A stretch of DNA of 58,205 nt from a virus. Positions 16,153 to 24,379 of this stretch are shown piece after piece. The notes beneath the pieces were generated by a model. It was not told where the DNA came from. It saw only the letters and a list, made by a program, of their open reading frames with translations, and made no database searches. Position 1 is the first letter of the stretch. Each line of letters begins with the position of its first letter. Location of the stretch: the IMG/VR virus record IMGVR_UViG_3300049459_000170, positions 1-58,205 of that record. One strand, written 5' to 3'. A program made the position numbers and the translations under genes.

Positions 16153-16674
16153 ATGACCAAGCTTTTGTGCGCCATAACGTTTTCCCTCGTTTCATTCACC
16201 TGCTCCGCCGAAACGGTCTTCAAGTGCGTAGATTCCCAGGGACGCGTCACATTCACTGCGCGAGCCAATTGCCCCTCTCAAAGCATGCTGGATGATGTCG
16301 TTTCCGCACATAACGCAAGGCCGAGTGGATCAGGTGAAGGAACGCTTATGGCTCCCGTGCGTGAGCCAGCAAACTTGGCACCCCGTCAAGCTGCCAGCGC
16401 TGCTGCGCCAGCACAGTCCGCCGGAAATCGATCCGGTTGCTCTACCGGTTTGTCTGACCAAGAATTACGCACTGCGAAAGTCCGTGGAGAGATCGTGCCA
16501 GGGATGTCCAGAAAGGACGTCGAAAGCATGCGCGGTCGAGTCAACCGAGACCCTTCCGCGCGGGGAGCGGGTACAAGCACATACTGGAATGACAAATACC
16601 TGGACGTCACCAGCGTTAACTTCGACCGTAACGGCTGTGTGCGATCTTCTTATCAGTCCGGGCACACTCCGTAA
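16153..16674 (+). CDS. Secreted DUF4124-like cargo protein inserted in the tail operon
   Basis: 173 residues on the strand opposite to all neighbours. Signal peptide (MTKLLCAITFSLVSFTCSAE), then FKCVDSQGRVTFTARANCP, the two-cysteine pattern of DUF4124-like domains, a Pro/Ala/Ser linker, and a C-terminal part (GMSRKDVESMRGRVNRDP) resembling small outer-membrane assembly/lipoprotein folds. AAGGA ahead of the ATG. Position between the tape measure and a tail gene marks it as a moron with its own promoter. Confidence 0.75.
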   Translation: MTKLLCAITFSLVSFTCSAETVFKCVDSQGRVTFTARANCPSQSMLDDVVSAHNARPSGSGEGTLMAPVREPANLAPRQAASAAAPAQSAGNRSGCSTGLSDQELRTAKVRGEIVPGMSRKDVESMRGRVNRDPSARGAGTSTYWNDKYLDVTSVNFDRNGCVRSSYQSGHTP

Positions 16675-16677
16675 TGC

Positions 16678-19600
16678 TTAGCTCGCTCCAAACTTGAGCC
16701 GTTGATTGCGGACGATTCTCTGGAACTCCTGCTGAGGCGCCTGAATGTTGTAGGTTTCCCCGCCAACTGTCAGAGCAAGATTGGCGAACGGTTGCTGCAC
16801 AGTCGGTGCGGCCTGCTCCAGGAGCGCTGCCGAAGGTGCAGCGACTTCCGGCACGAATCGAGGACCGACAGCGCCACCCTCTGCAAACTTCGGCAGTCGC
16901 CGGTCATTGATCTGACGAAGCAACTCAGGACCGTAATGCCGAACGGCAGCCGCTCGCATCACAAACTCTCCATTTGAAAGCCTGGCAAGAATTGAGTCGC
17001 TCGTGCCGGTACCAGGACCTCGGACCATGTCACCCGTTGCATAACCGGCGACGTCATTGCTGGCGACGGTCAACCCTGCATCACCGCCACCTCCCGTGAC
17101 AGTAACGGGAATCATGAGAACTCGCTTAAATTGATCCGCTACCGCTGCGATCTGGCTTTGCGTGGAGGTGAGCGAGGCGTCGTCTATCGCTGTCTCTACC
17201 GGGACATCCAACGAATCGACTTCTGGAATCTCCGGGTCCACGTCCACCGGGATGTCTCCCTGACCGTCAAGCTGCCGCTGGATGGTAGACGCAGCATCCG
17301 CTGGCAGTTTAGGGGCAACGTCTACGCCAATTGTCTCGCGAGAATAGTTGTCGACGCCTGGCACGTACTTCAGCTTTCCGCTTTGGGTCTGTGTGGCAGC
17401 CTGATCAGGAATCGCCGCCGAGTCGGCCGCTTGCGTGCCGCCGGTTACTTTTTTGACCAAGCTGTCTGCGAGGTTTGTACCCTGCGGCAGCGCAGTTGTT
17501 GCCACCAATGGTTCTACTGGCTGACCCAATGAAAGCTGCAGCTCTCGCATTTGCTTTTTGACCTGGGCGACGGCCTCTTCCGAAAGCTCAGGGGTTATTT
17601 TGATGACCTTCAAATCCTGCAGATCATCTTTAAGCTGTTTGATCTGATCGAGCGCAGCGCTCTGTTTATCCTCCGCGCGGCTTTTGGTGAGCTGGTCAGC
17701 CGCTTGTTCGATGGTTTGCAGCTGCTGTACGAACCCCTTGAACCCGTAGGTATTCGCACCACTTTCCGAAAGTTGCTGGATGATCTTCAGCGCCTGCTGA
17801 GCCTTCGTCTTGGCCTGATCAATATCGCCGCTATCCAGCGCCTTTCCTGCAGCAACCTTCAGCGACTGTGCTGCGCCATAGCTAGGGGTGGAAGATCCGG
17901 TACCAGCGTCCAGAGCGGCCAGAGCATCTGCATATCGTTTCTTGGTCTCCAGCTGGTCTTTCTGAGCCTTCTTGATCTCCGCCACAGCTGCTCGCTGTGC
18001 TTGCACCTGCTTTGCCAGAGCCGCCTTCGTGTCCGTGGTCAACTTGCCCTGAAGATCCGTCAGTGCCTTACTGTTGGTGGCAGCCTCGTCGACTCGGTCC
18101 TGCTCATACGAGGTTTCCTGATCAAGCGCCTTGCCGTATTCCCGAGCTCGTTTGAACGCCTCGATGGCCTCGGCACTGACCGCCGCTGTCGGGCCGTTCT
18201 TTTCCGAATCTGCCCGAGCAATCTGTTGTGAAAGCGCGCTGTAATACGTCTGGGATGACCGAAGCCGATCGGTATAGCTCTTTCTTTCTTGGGCGGTCAT
18301 GTTCGCCAGCGCCTGGGGCGTAGCGATCAGCGTTTCCTGATATTCCTGATTCTTGGTGATGAGATCAGCTGTCGCTTTTTTCTGATCTTTTTGGGCTTGC
18401 TCGAGATCCTCCATTTGCTGATACAGACCGTAAAGCTCTGCCAACTGGGAAATCAGAACGCCGTACGCCCCGCCACGAACCAGCCCACCTAATGGACTAT
18501 TGAGGATCCCGCTCAACCGCGTGGCTTTACCGCTGACACCATCCATGGCAGCGCCGGCGATTCCAAGCTGCGCCGTGGCTCCGGCTGCGCCACCCGACAA
18601 AACTTTGAATGCGAGGCGTGCCGCCGTCACAGCGGCGCCAACTGCTTTTGCTCCAACACCAAACGCCACGAAAGAGAGGATGCCGAGCTTTACCCTCTCG
18701 TCGACTTCGTTGAATGCGTTTAGCAAGTCACGCAGCAGCCCTATCAGTGGCAGACCAGACGCGACTGCCTGGCCGAAGGAATTGCTGAGGTCTTCCAGTG
18801 CGGCCTTGAATTTCTCAACCTGCGCCTGCGGTGTTGCTTTCATGATGTTGTAAGCACGCTCCGTGGCACCAGCAGCCCCTTCCACTTTCGAAACTTCGTC
18901 AACAAACGAGGCATAGTCCTTGGTCAGAGCCAAGATTGCCGTACGGCCTTCGGTTTCAGGAATGATCTGCGCCAGCGCATCGAAGCCGAGCTTTTTATCG
19001 GCAATTTGCTGAAGGGTTGCCGACAACCCTTTCCATTCGATACCCAAGCCTGCCATCGCTTTCCGTGCTTCGACTGCGGGTGAGGCGAGTTGGTTAATCG
19101 CGCTGCGAAGCGCCGTGATGGCGATTGGAGCCTGGATACCCTGAACAGTCATGCGCGCAATCGCGGCAGCGACTTCGGCGAAGCTGACGTTGGCAGCGGC
19201 AGCGGTGGGCAACACCTGGCCCAGCCCAGCTGCAAGCTGATCGAAACTGACAACGCCGTCTTGGATCGCGACGAAAAGTTGATCGTAACGAAGCCCAAGG
19301 TTGGACATGCTTTCGCCATAGGCGTTGATGATCGACACGCCCACGCCCGCGGCCGTTTTGGTCTCGCTCATACCGGCCACTGCTGCTTTGGTGGAAAGCG
19401 CCAGCACATCCAGTGCGTCTGCCGTAGCTACGCCACTGCCGAGCAAATCGTAGACTGCTGCTGCACTTTCACTGGCAGATTTGCCCGTGTCGCGACTGAG
19501 TGCGCGAATACCATCGGACAAACCATGAAGTTGGTCCTGAGTCAGATCAGTAATGGTGTTGATGCCCGCGATCTGCTGTTGAAAGCTTGCGAACGTCGAG

Positions 19601-20331
19601 AATGAGCGCGTGGCAGCCAGTGCGAAACCGCCGAATGCGGCTGCACCCGCCAGAATTTGCGTTTTTACATCATCAAGGCTCGCGCTCCACTGTTTCGTTG
19701 CGCCGGTGAGCTGCGAGGTCTGCGCAGATGCGGCAGCAATGCTCTGGCGCAGAGTGTTCTGTGCGATAGCGATCTCGGTCGACGACAGCTTCCCGGTGGA
19801 TCGCAGCAACTGAAAGTCGGCCTGAAGCCGCGCAATCTCGGCGCTGGTGTTTGAAAACTTTGCGATCCCCAGATTGGCCTGGGCGTCTTGGATGCTTTTG
19901 TCGCGCTGACCGATGCCCAGCTTTTGAGACAGATCGCCTTGAAGGCGGCGCTGCTCGGCCGACAGGTTACGAGTGTCGATGCCGGCCGACTGCAACTCTT
20001 TGCGCATGCGTGCGAGTTGCGCGGTTTGGCTCTGCTCCTGCCGCTCAAGGATCTTCAGTTGGTTGATCGAGTCCCGGTATTCAGCCTGAAGCTGCCGACT
20101 TGGCACGGCCGTCGCGGCGAGTTGATCACCGAGCGAGCGGACTGCCTCACGGGCAGACGTGATACTCCTGCCGGTCTTTTCGAGCACGCCCTCAAGCTCG
20201 CGGAACGAGGTCACCTGGCGCAGCGGCTTTTCGACCGCACGGACCATCTCTGCATATTCTTTCCGGAAACCACCAACGTTCTTGGTTGCGGAATCAATGT
20301 CAGCTGTGACCTTCAGTTCAATGCTTTGCAC
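16678..20331 (-). CDS. Tail tape measure protein
   Basis: 1217 residues with GTG start (MQSIELKVTADIDSAT), long coiled-coil N-terminus, then a TP901-type tape measure core around 240-480 (hydrophobic, Ala/Gly-rich: LLGSGVATADALDVL, VASGLPLIGLLRDLL), two or three membrane-like segments near 560-620, and a coiled-coil/Gln-rich C-terminal half. Length predicts a tail of roughly 180 nm by the usual 0.15 nm per residue rule (estimate). The start is 6 bases after the frameshifted tail chaperone stop. Confidence 0.93.
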   Translation of the reverse strand: MQSIELKVTADIDSATKNVGGFRKEYAEMVRAVEKPLRQVTSFRELEGVLEKTGRSITSAREAVRSLGDQLAATAVPSRQLQAEYRDSINQLKILERQEQSQTAQLARMRKELQSAGIDTRNLSAEQRRLQGDLSQKLGIGQRDKSIQDAQANLGIAKFSNTSAEIARLQADFQLLRSTGKLSSTEIAIAQNTLRQSIAAASAQTSQLTGATKQWSASLDDVKTQILAGAAAFGGFALAATRSFSTFASFQQQIAGINTITDLTQDQLHGLSDGIRALSRDTGKSASESAAAVYDLLGSGVATADALDVLALSTKAAVAGMSETKTAAGVGVSIINAYGESMSNLGLRYDQLFVAIQDGVVSFDQLAAGLGQVLPTAAAANVSFAEVAAAIARMTVQGIQAPIAITALRSAINQLASPAVEARKAMAGLGIEWKGLSATLQQIADKKLGFDALAQIIPETEGRTAILALTKDYASFVDEVSKVEGAAGATERAYNIMKATPQAQVEKFKAALEDLSNSFGQAVASGLPLIGLLRDLLNAFNEVDERVKLGILSFVAFGVGAKAVGAAVTAARLAFKVLSGGAAGATAQLGIAGAAMDGVSGKATRLSGILNSPLGGLVRGGAYGVLISQLAELYGLYQQMEDLEQAQKDQKKATADLITKNQEYQETLIATPQALANMTAQERKSYTDRLRSSQTYYSALSQQIARADSEKNGPTAAVSAEAIEAFKRAREYGKALDQETSYEQDRVDEAATNSKALTDLQGKLTTDTKAALAKQVQAQRAAVAEIKKAQKDQLETKKRYADALAALDAGTGSSTPSYGAAQSLKVAAGKALDSGDIDQAKTKAQQALKIIQQLSESGANTYGFKGFVQQLQTIEQAADQLTKSRAEDKQSAALDQIKQLKDDLQDLKVIKITPELSEEAVAQVKKQMRELQLSLGQPVEPLVATTALPQGTNLADSLVKKVTGGTQAADSAAIPDQAATQTQSGKLKYVPGVDNYSRETIGVDVAPKLPADAASTIQRQLDGQGDIPVDVDPEIPEVDSLDVPVETAIDDASLTSTQSQIAAVADQFKRVLMIPVTVTGGGGDAGLTVASNDVAGYATGDMVRGPGTGTSDSILARLSNGEFVMRAAAVRHYGPELLRQINDRRLPKFAEGGAVGPRFVPEVAAPSAALLEQAAPTVQQPFANLALTVGGETYNIQAPQQEFQRIVRNQRLKFGAS

Positions 20332-20337
20332 GGGGGC

Positions 20338-20756
20338 TCACTTAGCGGCCGCGATGGCAGCTCTGTAATAGGACCAGGGGTAATAGAGGGCATTGGCGTG
20401 GCCAAGCCGAACCAAGGCATGCAAAGCCTGATCAAGGTTCTTCAGGCTTTGTTTTGGAGAGCTCCGGTCAGTCTCTCCAGAAGTGCGAAAAAATGAGGGT
20501 TGAGCTCCTTACACACGGCGATGACTGCTTCAACCTGCGACGGGCGCAGCGCATCGATCTTGTCGGGAGTCAGGTCGGTCATCCGAACGATGTCATCGAT
20601 CGAACAGTCTGCGAACAAGGCGGATGACACTATGTCCATCGTGCTCAGACTGCCCGCCTCTTCAAGCCACTTGCGGACCTGCATAACGGTGAGCTCTCGA
20701 CATAGCACCGGAAGTTCGCCAATCAGGAGCTCTTTGGAATTCGTTTGCTGAACCAT
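20338..20756 (-). CDS. Frameshifted tail assembly chaperone (GT-type fusion)
   Basis: The 0-frame product covers 20756-20487 (90 codons). A -1 slip on TTTTTTC lets ribosomes continue in the -1 frame for 49 residues, ending at 20338-20340 (...ALVRLGHANALYYPW...AAIAAAK). The -1 frame is open from the slip site to this stop, and its Tyr/Trp-rich helix is protein-like. Size and position (between major tail protein and tape measure) match the lambda G/GT pair. Total 139 residues. Confidence 0.75.
20442..20756 (-). CDS. Tail assembly chaperone, short product (G-type)
   Basis: 104 residues from ATG 20756 (MVQQTNSKELLIGELPVLCR; GAGG six bases ahead; the upstream in-frame start at 20777 is less likely). 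All-helical acidic protein ending ERLTGALQNKA. It binds the tape measure during tail assembly in lambda-like phages; made in excess over the frameshifted form. Confidence 0.8.
   Translation of the reverse strand: MVQQTNSKELLIGELPVLCRELTVMQVRKWLEEAGSLSTMDIVSSALFADCSIDDIVRMTDLTPDKIDALRPSQVEAVIAVCKELNPHFFALLERLTGALQNKA
20487..20493 (-). promoter_or_regulatory. -1 frameshift slippery heptamer T TTT TTC
   Basis: In the 0 frame the codons are CAT TTT TTC GCA, giving the X-XXY-YYZ pattern T-TTT-TTC. After a slip the frame stays open for 49 codons. This is the standard signal for tail chaperone fusion in long-tailed phages. Confidence 0.75.
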
Positions 20757-20812
20757 TGCATACCTCAAAGAGAGCAACCCGCCGAAGCGGGCTGGTCAGG
20801 GATCTATGAAGC

Positions 20813-21562
20813 TCAGGCGGCCACTTCTTTCATGATCTTCATGTACTTTGACTTGCCGGCGCCGACCTTGGCCGGGTCGGAAAGCACCTTGGCGGTGACC
20901 TCGGAACCCATGAAATCATCGGTGCTGATCCAGTCAGTGCTTGCAGCCGGGCTCAACTGGCAACGGAAATACTGGAGGTTCATGCGCTGCTTGGTGCCCG
21001 CCCCGTTAGCGCCCTCAAACAGGATCTCGTATATCTTGCCGCTGTTGGTCAGCGCCTCGACAACGTCTACCGCCGCAGAGCTGTAGGTGATTTTCAGTTC
21101 CGCAGCGTCAGCGATCGCGCCCGCTTCGAGGATTTCGAGGCCGGCACCAGTCATCTGGTAGTCATCGCCATCAACGTAGGTGGTGCCGCCTGTGCTGGCA
21201 GTGACCGACGTGATGCTCAAGGGCATTTTGTCCAGCAGGATGGTGCCGCCCTTTGTCGCGGTGTGGGTTTCATCGGTCACGGTGGTGGCCGGGACCTTGG
21301 AAACATCACCCCAGTACATCGCAGCCAAGTTGGCGGTGTACAGCTCACGCCAGTTCATGGTCAGACCCATGCTGGTGATACGGCTGATTGCATCGTACTC
21401 GCCGCCCTGAGGGCTGGTGGTGTCAGCCAAAGTGATGTCGGTTTTCTCGATGGCCTGTTGCAGGGTAGACACCAGGCCAATAGGCATGAACGCACCACCG
21501 ACACCGTAGGGGCGCATCTTCACCAGACCGCCAACGACGAAAGTTTCGATTTCACGAGCCAT
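20813..21562 (-). CDS. Major tail (tube) protein
   Basis: 249 residues, MAREIETFVVGGLVKMRPYG; CCGGAG ahead of the ATG. Beta-rich with a central ITYSSAAVDVVEAL and FEGANGAGTKQRMNLQYFRCQL, typical of tail tube subunits that assemble into hexameric rings. It lies immediately before the chaperone and tape measure genes. Confidence 0.8.
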   Translation of the reverse strand: MAREIETFVVGGLVKMRPYGVGGAFMPIGLVSTLQQAIEKTDITLADTTSPQGGEYDAISRITSMGLTMNWRELYTANLAAMYWGDVSKVPATTVTDETHTATKGGTILLDKMPLSITSVTASTGGTTYVDGDDYQMTGAGLEILEAGAIADAAELKITYSSAAVDVVEALTNSGKIYEILFEGANGAGTKQRMNLQYFRCQLSPAASTDWISTDDFMGSEVTAKVLSDPAKVGAGKSKYMKIMKEVAA

Positions 21563-21565
21563 GTT

Positions 21566-21772
21566 TTACTTCTCCGGAGTGTCGCCGGCGATAACACCCA
21601 GGCTTTTCAACCAGGTGCGCTGCTCAGCGGTGACTTTGATTTTTGCACCCGGCAGAAGATCTTCGCGGGCATGGGTGTGAGCCTTGATTAGCTCGACCTC
21701 AAACCGAGGCGCAGCGCGCTCGGCGGTCTCGATCGCAGCGGCCGGAGCCACCGAGGTGTCATCTTTGGGCAT
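21566..21772 (-). CDS. Small DUF7210-like phage protein
   Basis: 68 residues: flexible Ala-rich N-terminus, then EVELIKAHTHAREDLLPGAKIKV..., the pattern of small phage proteins found beside tail tube genes. Its start overlaps the end of the upstream gene by 14 bases. Confidence 0.65.
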   Translation of the reverse strand: MPKDDTSVAPAAAIETAERAAPRFEVELIKAHTHAREDLLPGAKIKVTAEQRTWLKSLGVIAGDTPEK

Positions 21773-22241
21773 TTGGTTTCACCTGGATGATTGTGTGAAG
21801 GTGAACAGGGATCAGCACCGTAGCGGCGGAGACCCCGTCGGCAGGAGGAAAAGCTTCGGGAGCGCCGATGGTGATGCCGGTTATGCCACGTGGGAGCCAG
21901 TCGGGCAGAACGGCAAGCGTCGGCATCATGCAGAGCAACAGGTCATGCTCCAGCTCTTCGACAGCGTCTTCGTAGTCGTCCAGCCCCGCCTTGACGGCGC
22001 CGACCACATTGAATCCCTGCATGATTTTGAGTGCATGCGGTCCGGCGACTGGCGCCATTCCTTTGGCCTTCTGAACAACGATCAAGGGGAAACCAACGGT
22101 GTTCTCCTTGAGCACCTCATTGAACCAACCGGAGCGCACGTTGGCCCCCGCAGGGGTTCGGTACCCGTTGTCGATGGAGATCGTCGAGAGTCGCTCAATC
22201 AAGGCCCTGCGGCCCGCGCTCAGCAAATTAACGGAAGGCAT
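21759..22241 (-). CDS. Tail terminator-like protein
   Basis: 160 residues, MPSVNLLSAGRRALIERLST. Mixed alpha/beta with AAGLDDYEDAVEELEHDLLL-like acidic helix. Its place between head-tail connector and tail tube and its length match phage tail terminators (lambda gpU role), which cap the tail tube. Confidence 0.65.
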   Translation of the reverse strand: MPSVNLLSAGRRALIERLSTISIDNGYRTPAGANVRSGWFNEVLKENTVGFPLIVVQKAKGMAPVAGPHALKIMQGFNVVGAVKAGLDDYEDAVEELEHDLLLCMMPTLAVLPDWLPRGITGITIGAPEAFPPADGVSAATVLIPVHLHTIIQVKPNAQR

Positions 22242-22564
22242 CAGTCCACCGGTTGCAGTGAGTAACGGTTGATTTTGCCGTCGGTGCCGAGAAACTCGGC
22301 CAGGGTGTAGCGCCGGCAGTTGATGGTGACCAGATCGCCGCGTTGCGGGTTTGGTACCTCGCTCACGCGCAGATCGACCGCCAGAGCGACGACGACGAAG
22401 GTGTCACCGTTCGGCGCACCAACGTTCTCAAGAATGACGGCGCCGACTGTTCCAGCCACGCCGCCATCTTTGGCCTCGTAAAGCGCGCCGCCCTTGGTGC
22501 CGAACACCTCGAAAAGCTCATCGTCCGCATCTTCGAAGATGTCGTCGAACTCCGAGCCTCCCAT
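22241..22564 (-). CDS. Head-tail joining protein (FII-like)
   Basis: 107 residues with an acidic start (FDDIFEDADDELFEVFG) and a C-terminal beta barrel (RRYTLAEFLGTDGKINRYSL) that resembles the lambda FII/Gifsy-2 head-tail joining family. Stop and start codons overlap with both neighbours. Confidence 0.7.
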   Translation of the reverse strand: MGGSEFDDIFEDADDELFEVFGTKGGALYEAKDGGVAGTVGAVILENVGAPNGDTFVVVALAVDLRVSEVPNPQRGDLVTINCRRYTLAEFLGTDGKINRYSLQPVD

Positions 22565-23568
22565 TACTTGGTCAGCTTGATGATCGCGCGCGGCAGGGTG
22601 CAGAGGCTCAGCGGGTTGCTCTGCGCCTCCATGTCGATACCCTTGTTGTGGCGCAGCGGCTCCTGGCTGGCATAGAACGGCACGCCGGTGGTGTTGACCG
22701 TCTCCATGTAGTCAGCCGGGGCATAGTTGGTGATGAACAGGCCATCAACACCCACGGGGACCAGGTACGCGGTGTCCGCATCCATGAACTGGACGCCGCC
22801 CAGGTTGCCGTAGAATTCTTCCCAGTTCACGCCGCCGAAGCTGAAGCCATCGCGACGATGGTCGTCACGCAGAAATTGACCGTCGTTCCAGCGGTCGAAC
22901 GCCTTCTGAACCGAATCATGGTTGGTGAACGAGTCGAACCAGTTGCGACCAGCGATACCCAGCCAGCCAGCAATGATGCCGGTGCCGCCGATTGCATCTT
23001 CGGCTTTGCGCTTGGCTTCGGTGACCTTGGCCAGCAATTTGGTTTCACTCGCGTTCATGGTGAAGGCGACAGTTTGCTGCTCGATGCCGAAGCGTGCGTA
23101 CAGGTCCAGCAGCACGCGGGTGCCATCGGCGTCGTACACCTTGCCGGTGATAGCGCCTACACGCTGATAGCGGATGGTGGCGTCCAAGCGCTTGCGCATT
23201 TTGAGCAGGCGCTTTTCAACCATGGCCTGCACGGTCTCAAGCTCGCTCTCGCTGCCGAAGGCGCGGATGCCCTGCACCTCATCGGCGCGAATGACGGCGC
23301 GAGTTGGCAGGTGGATGGTCTGGAACGGGATCATGTCACGGCCCGGACCAGTGGTTGGGTCACTCGGCGCGCCACGCTCAGCAGCGGGCACCAAAGTGAG
23401 GTTATCGTTTTCGCGTTCGATAAAGACGGCCGTGGTAGTCACGCCCTCTTCTTCGAACAGCGTATCCAGGCGAGTGGGAACCGCTTGGCCTTCAACCGGC
23501 TGGTTGATGGCGGTGGTCATGGCGATGCGACCAAACTCGTCGCCCGCGAAAATACTCAAATCGGCCAT
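22564..23568 (-). CDS. Major capsid protein (lambda gpE family)
   Basis: 334 residues from ATG 23568 (MADLSIFAGDEFGRIAMTTA; GGAG six bases ahead), not from 23598. The C-terminal part with APADYMETVNTTGVPFYASQ and the final PLSLCTLPRAIIKLTK matches the gpE type of HK97-fold capsid. It forms the icosahedral shell around the scaffold encoded just upstream. Confidence 0.88.
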   Translation of the reverse strand: MADLSIFAGDEFGRIAMTTAINQPVEGQAVPTRLDTLFEEEGVTTTAVFIERENDNLTLVPAAERGAPSDPTTGPGRDMIPFQTIHLPTRAVIRADEVQGIRAFGSESELETVQAMVEKRLLKMRKRLDATIRYQRVGAITGKVYDADGTRVLLDLYARFGIEQQTVAFTMNASETKLLAKVTEAKRKAEDAIGGTGIIAGWLGIAGRNWFDSFTNHDSVQKAFDRWNDGQFLRDDHRRDGFSFGGVNWEEFYGNLGGVQFMDADTAYLVPVGVDGLFITNYAPADYMETVNTTGVPFYASQEPLRHNKGIDMEAQSNPLSLCTLPRAIIKLTK

Positions 23569-23584
23569 TCCGTTCTCCAGAAAC

Positions 23585-23605
23585 GAAAAAACCGCCATCG
23601 GCGGT
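23585..23605 (-). terminator. Intrinsic terminator between decoration and capsid genes
   Basis: Minus strand: ACCGCC, loop GAT, GGCGGT, then a run of Ts (23605 to 23585). It lies in the 62-base gap between the decoration protein and capsid genes, inside the late operon, so it could lower or pause capsid transcription unless antitermination is acting. Confidence 0.65.
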
Positions 23606-23630
23606 CTGTATTAATCGGGTGGTGGTTAAA

Positions 23631-23981
23631 TCAGCGCAGGATGATGCCTGCGGCAGCGAGCGCAGCGCGGGCGGGATCGGTCAGGCCGATCAGGAGGCTT
23701 TCGATCACCTCACAATCGCGCACCACACCCGTCGCATAGCGGTCAGCGGTGGTATCGGCATCACGGCCTTCGTAGAGAATTGCCACTTCGACGGTTGCGC
23801 CGTCGGCAGGTGCGGCGAATGCCACGTATTTGCCGGCTGCATTCTTTGACAGGATTTGCCCGGCAGGAAAAGCGGTAGCGCCTTTGAGCAGCAGGATCTG
23901 TTCGCGCGAACGTTCGCCGCTCGCTTCATTGAGCAGAAACGCGGCAGTGCGCGCGCCTTGGGTCACGATGTCGTATTTCAT
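23631..23981 (-). CDS. Head decoration protein (lambda gpD family)
   Basis: 116 residues, MKYDIVTQGARTAAFLLNEA, with the gpD-type beta fold (GQILSKNAAGKYVAFAAP). It trimerises on the capsid surface and stabilises it after DNA packaging. Its start overlaps the protease stop (ATGA). Confidence 0.85.
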   Translation of the reverse strand: MKYDIVTQGARTAAFLLNEASGERSREQILLLKGATAFPAGQILSKNAAGKYVAFAAPADGATVEVAILYEGRDADTTADRYATGVVRDCEVIESLLIGLTDPARAALAAAGIILR

Positions 23982-24379
23982 GCTTTTGCCCCTTTGCGGC
24001 TAGCCCAAATGGTTTTGGTGGAAAACTCTTTTTTGTCCTTGCCACTCGCCGCAGACGCAGCAGCAGCGGACTTGGAGTCGCGCTGAATGCTGTCGAGGGT
24101 TACGCCACGATCCTGCGCAGCCTTGAACAGCGACATGCCGGCCGCGTCAACAGACACACCGCTGTCGATGGCGGCTTGGACTTCGGTTTCGAAGCCCTTC
24201 ACACCTAGTGCCTGGATACCGAGGATGCGGGCTTTCTCGTTCGCCGTGGCAGAGGCCGCCACTTCAGTGCGAAGTGCGTCTGTGTCGATCTGCTCGACGG
24301 CGGCAATGGTGATGGTCTTGGGGTCGGTTCCGGCCTCAATAGCTGCGTGCAGCTCCGCCGTGGTTTTTACAATGGTCAC
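23978..24379 (-). CDS. Nested scaffold protein (Nu3-like), internal start in the protease gene
   Basis: 133 residues in the same frame as the protease C-terminus. A GTG at 24379 follows GAGGAAA (24386-24392) at six bases, an unusually strong ribosome site inside a gene. The product (VTIVKTTAELHAAIEAGTD...) is helical and charged. Lambda makes its scaffold Nu3 in this way from gene C, so the same is inferred here. Confidence 0.6.
   Translation of the reverse strand: MTIVKTTAELHAAIEAGTDPKTITIAAVEQIDTDALRTEVAASATANEKARILGIQALGVKGFETEVQAAIDSGVSVDAAGMSLFKAAQDRGVTLDSIQRDSKSAAAASAASGKDKKEFSTKTIWASRKGAKA

Noticed and set aside
17551-18231. Plus-strand 226-codon frame with leucine-rich product
   Set aside because: Antisense of the tape measure coiled coil; high GC keeps the opposite frame open.
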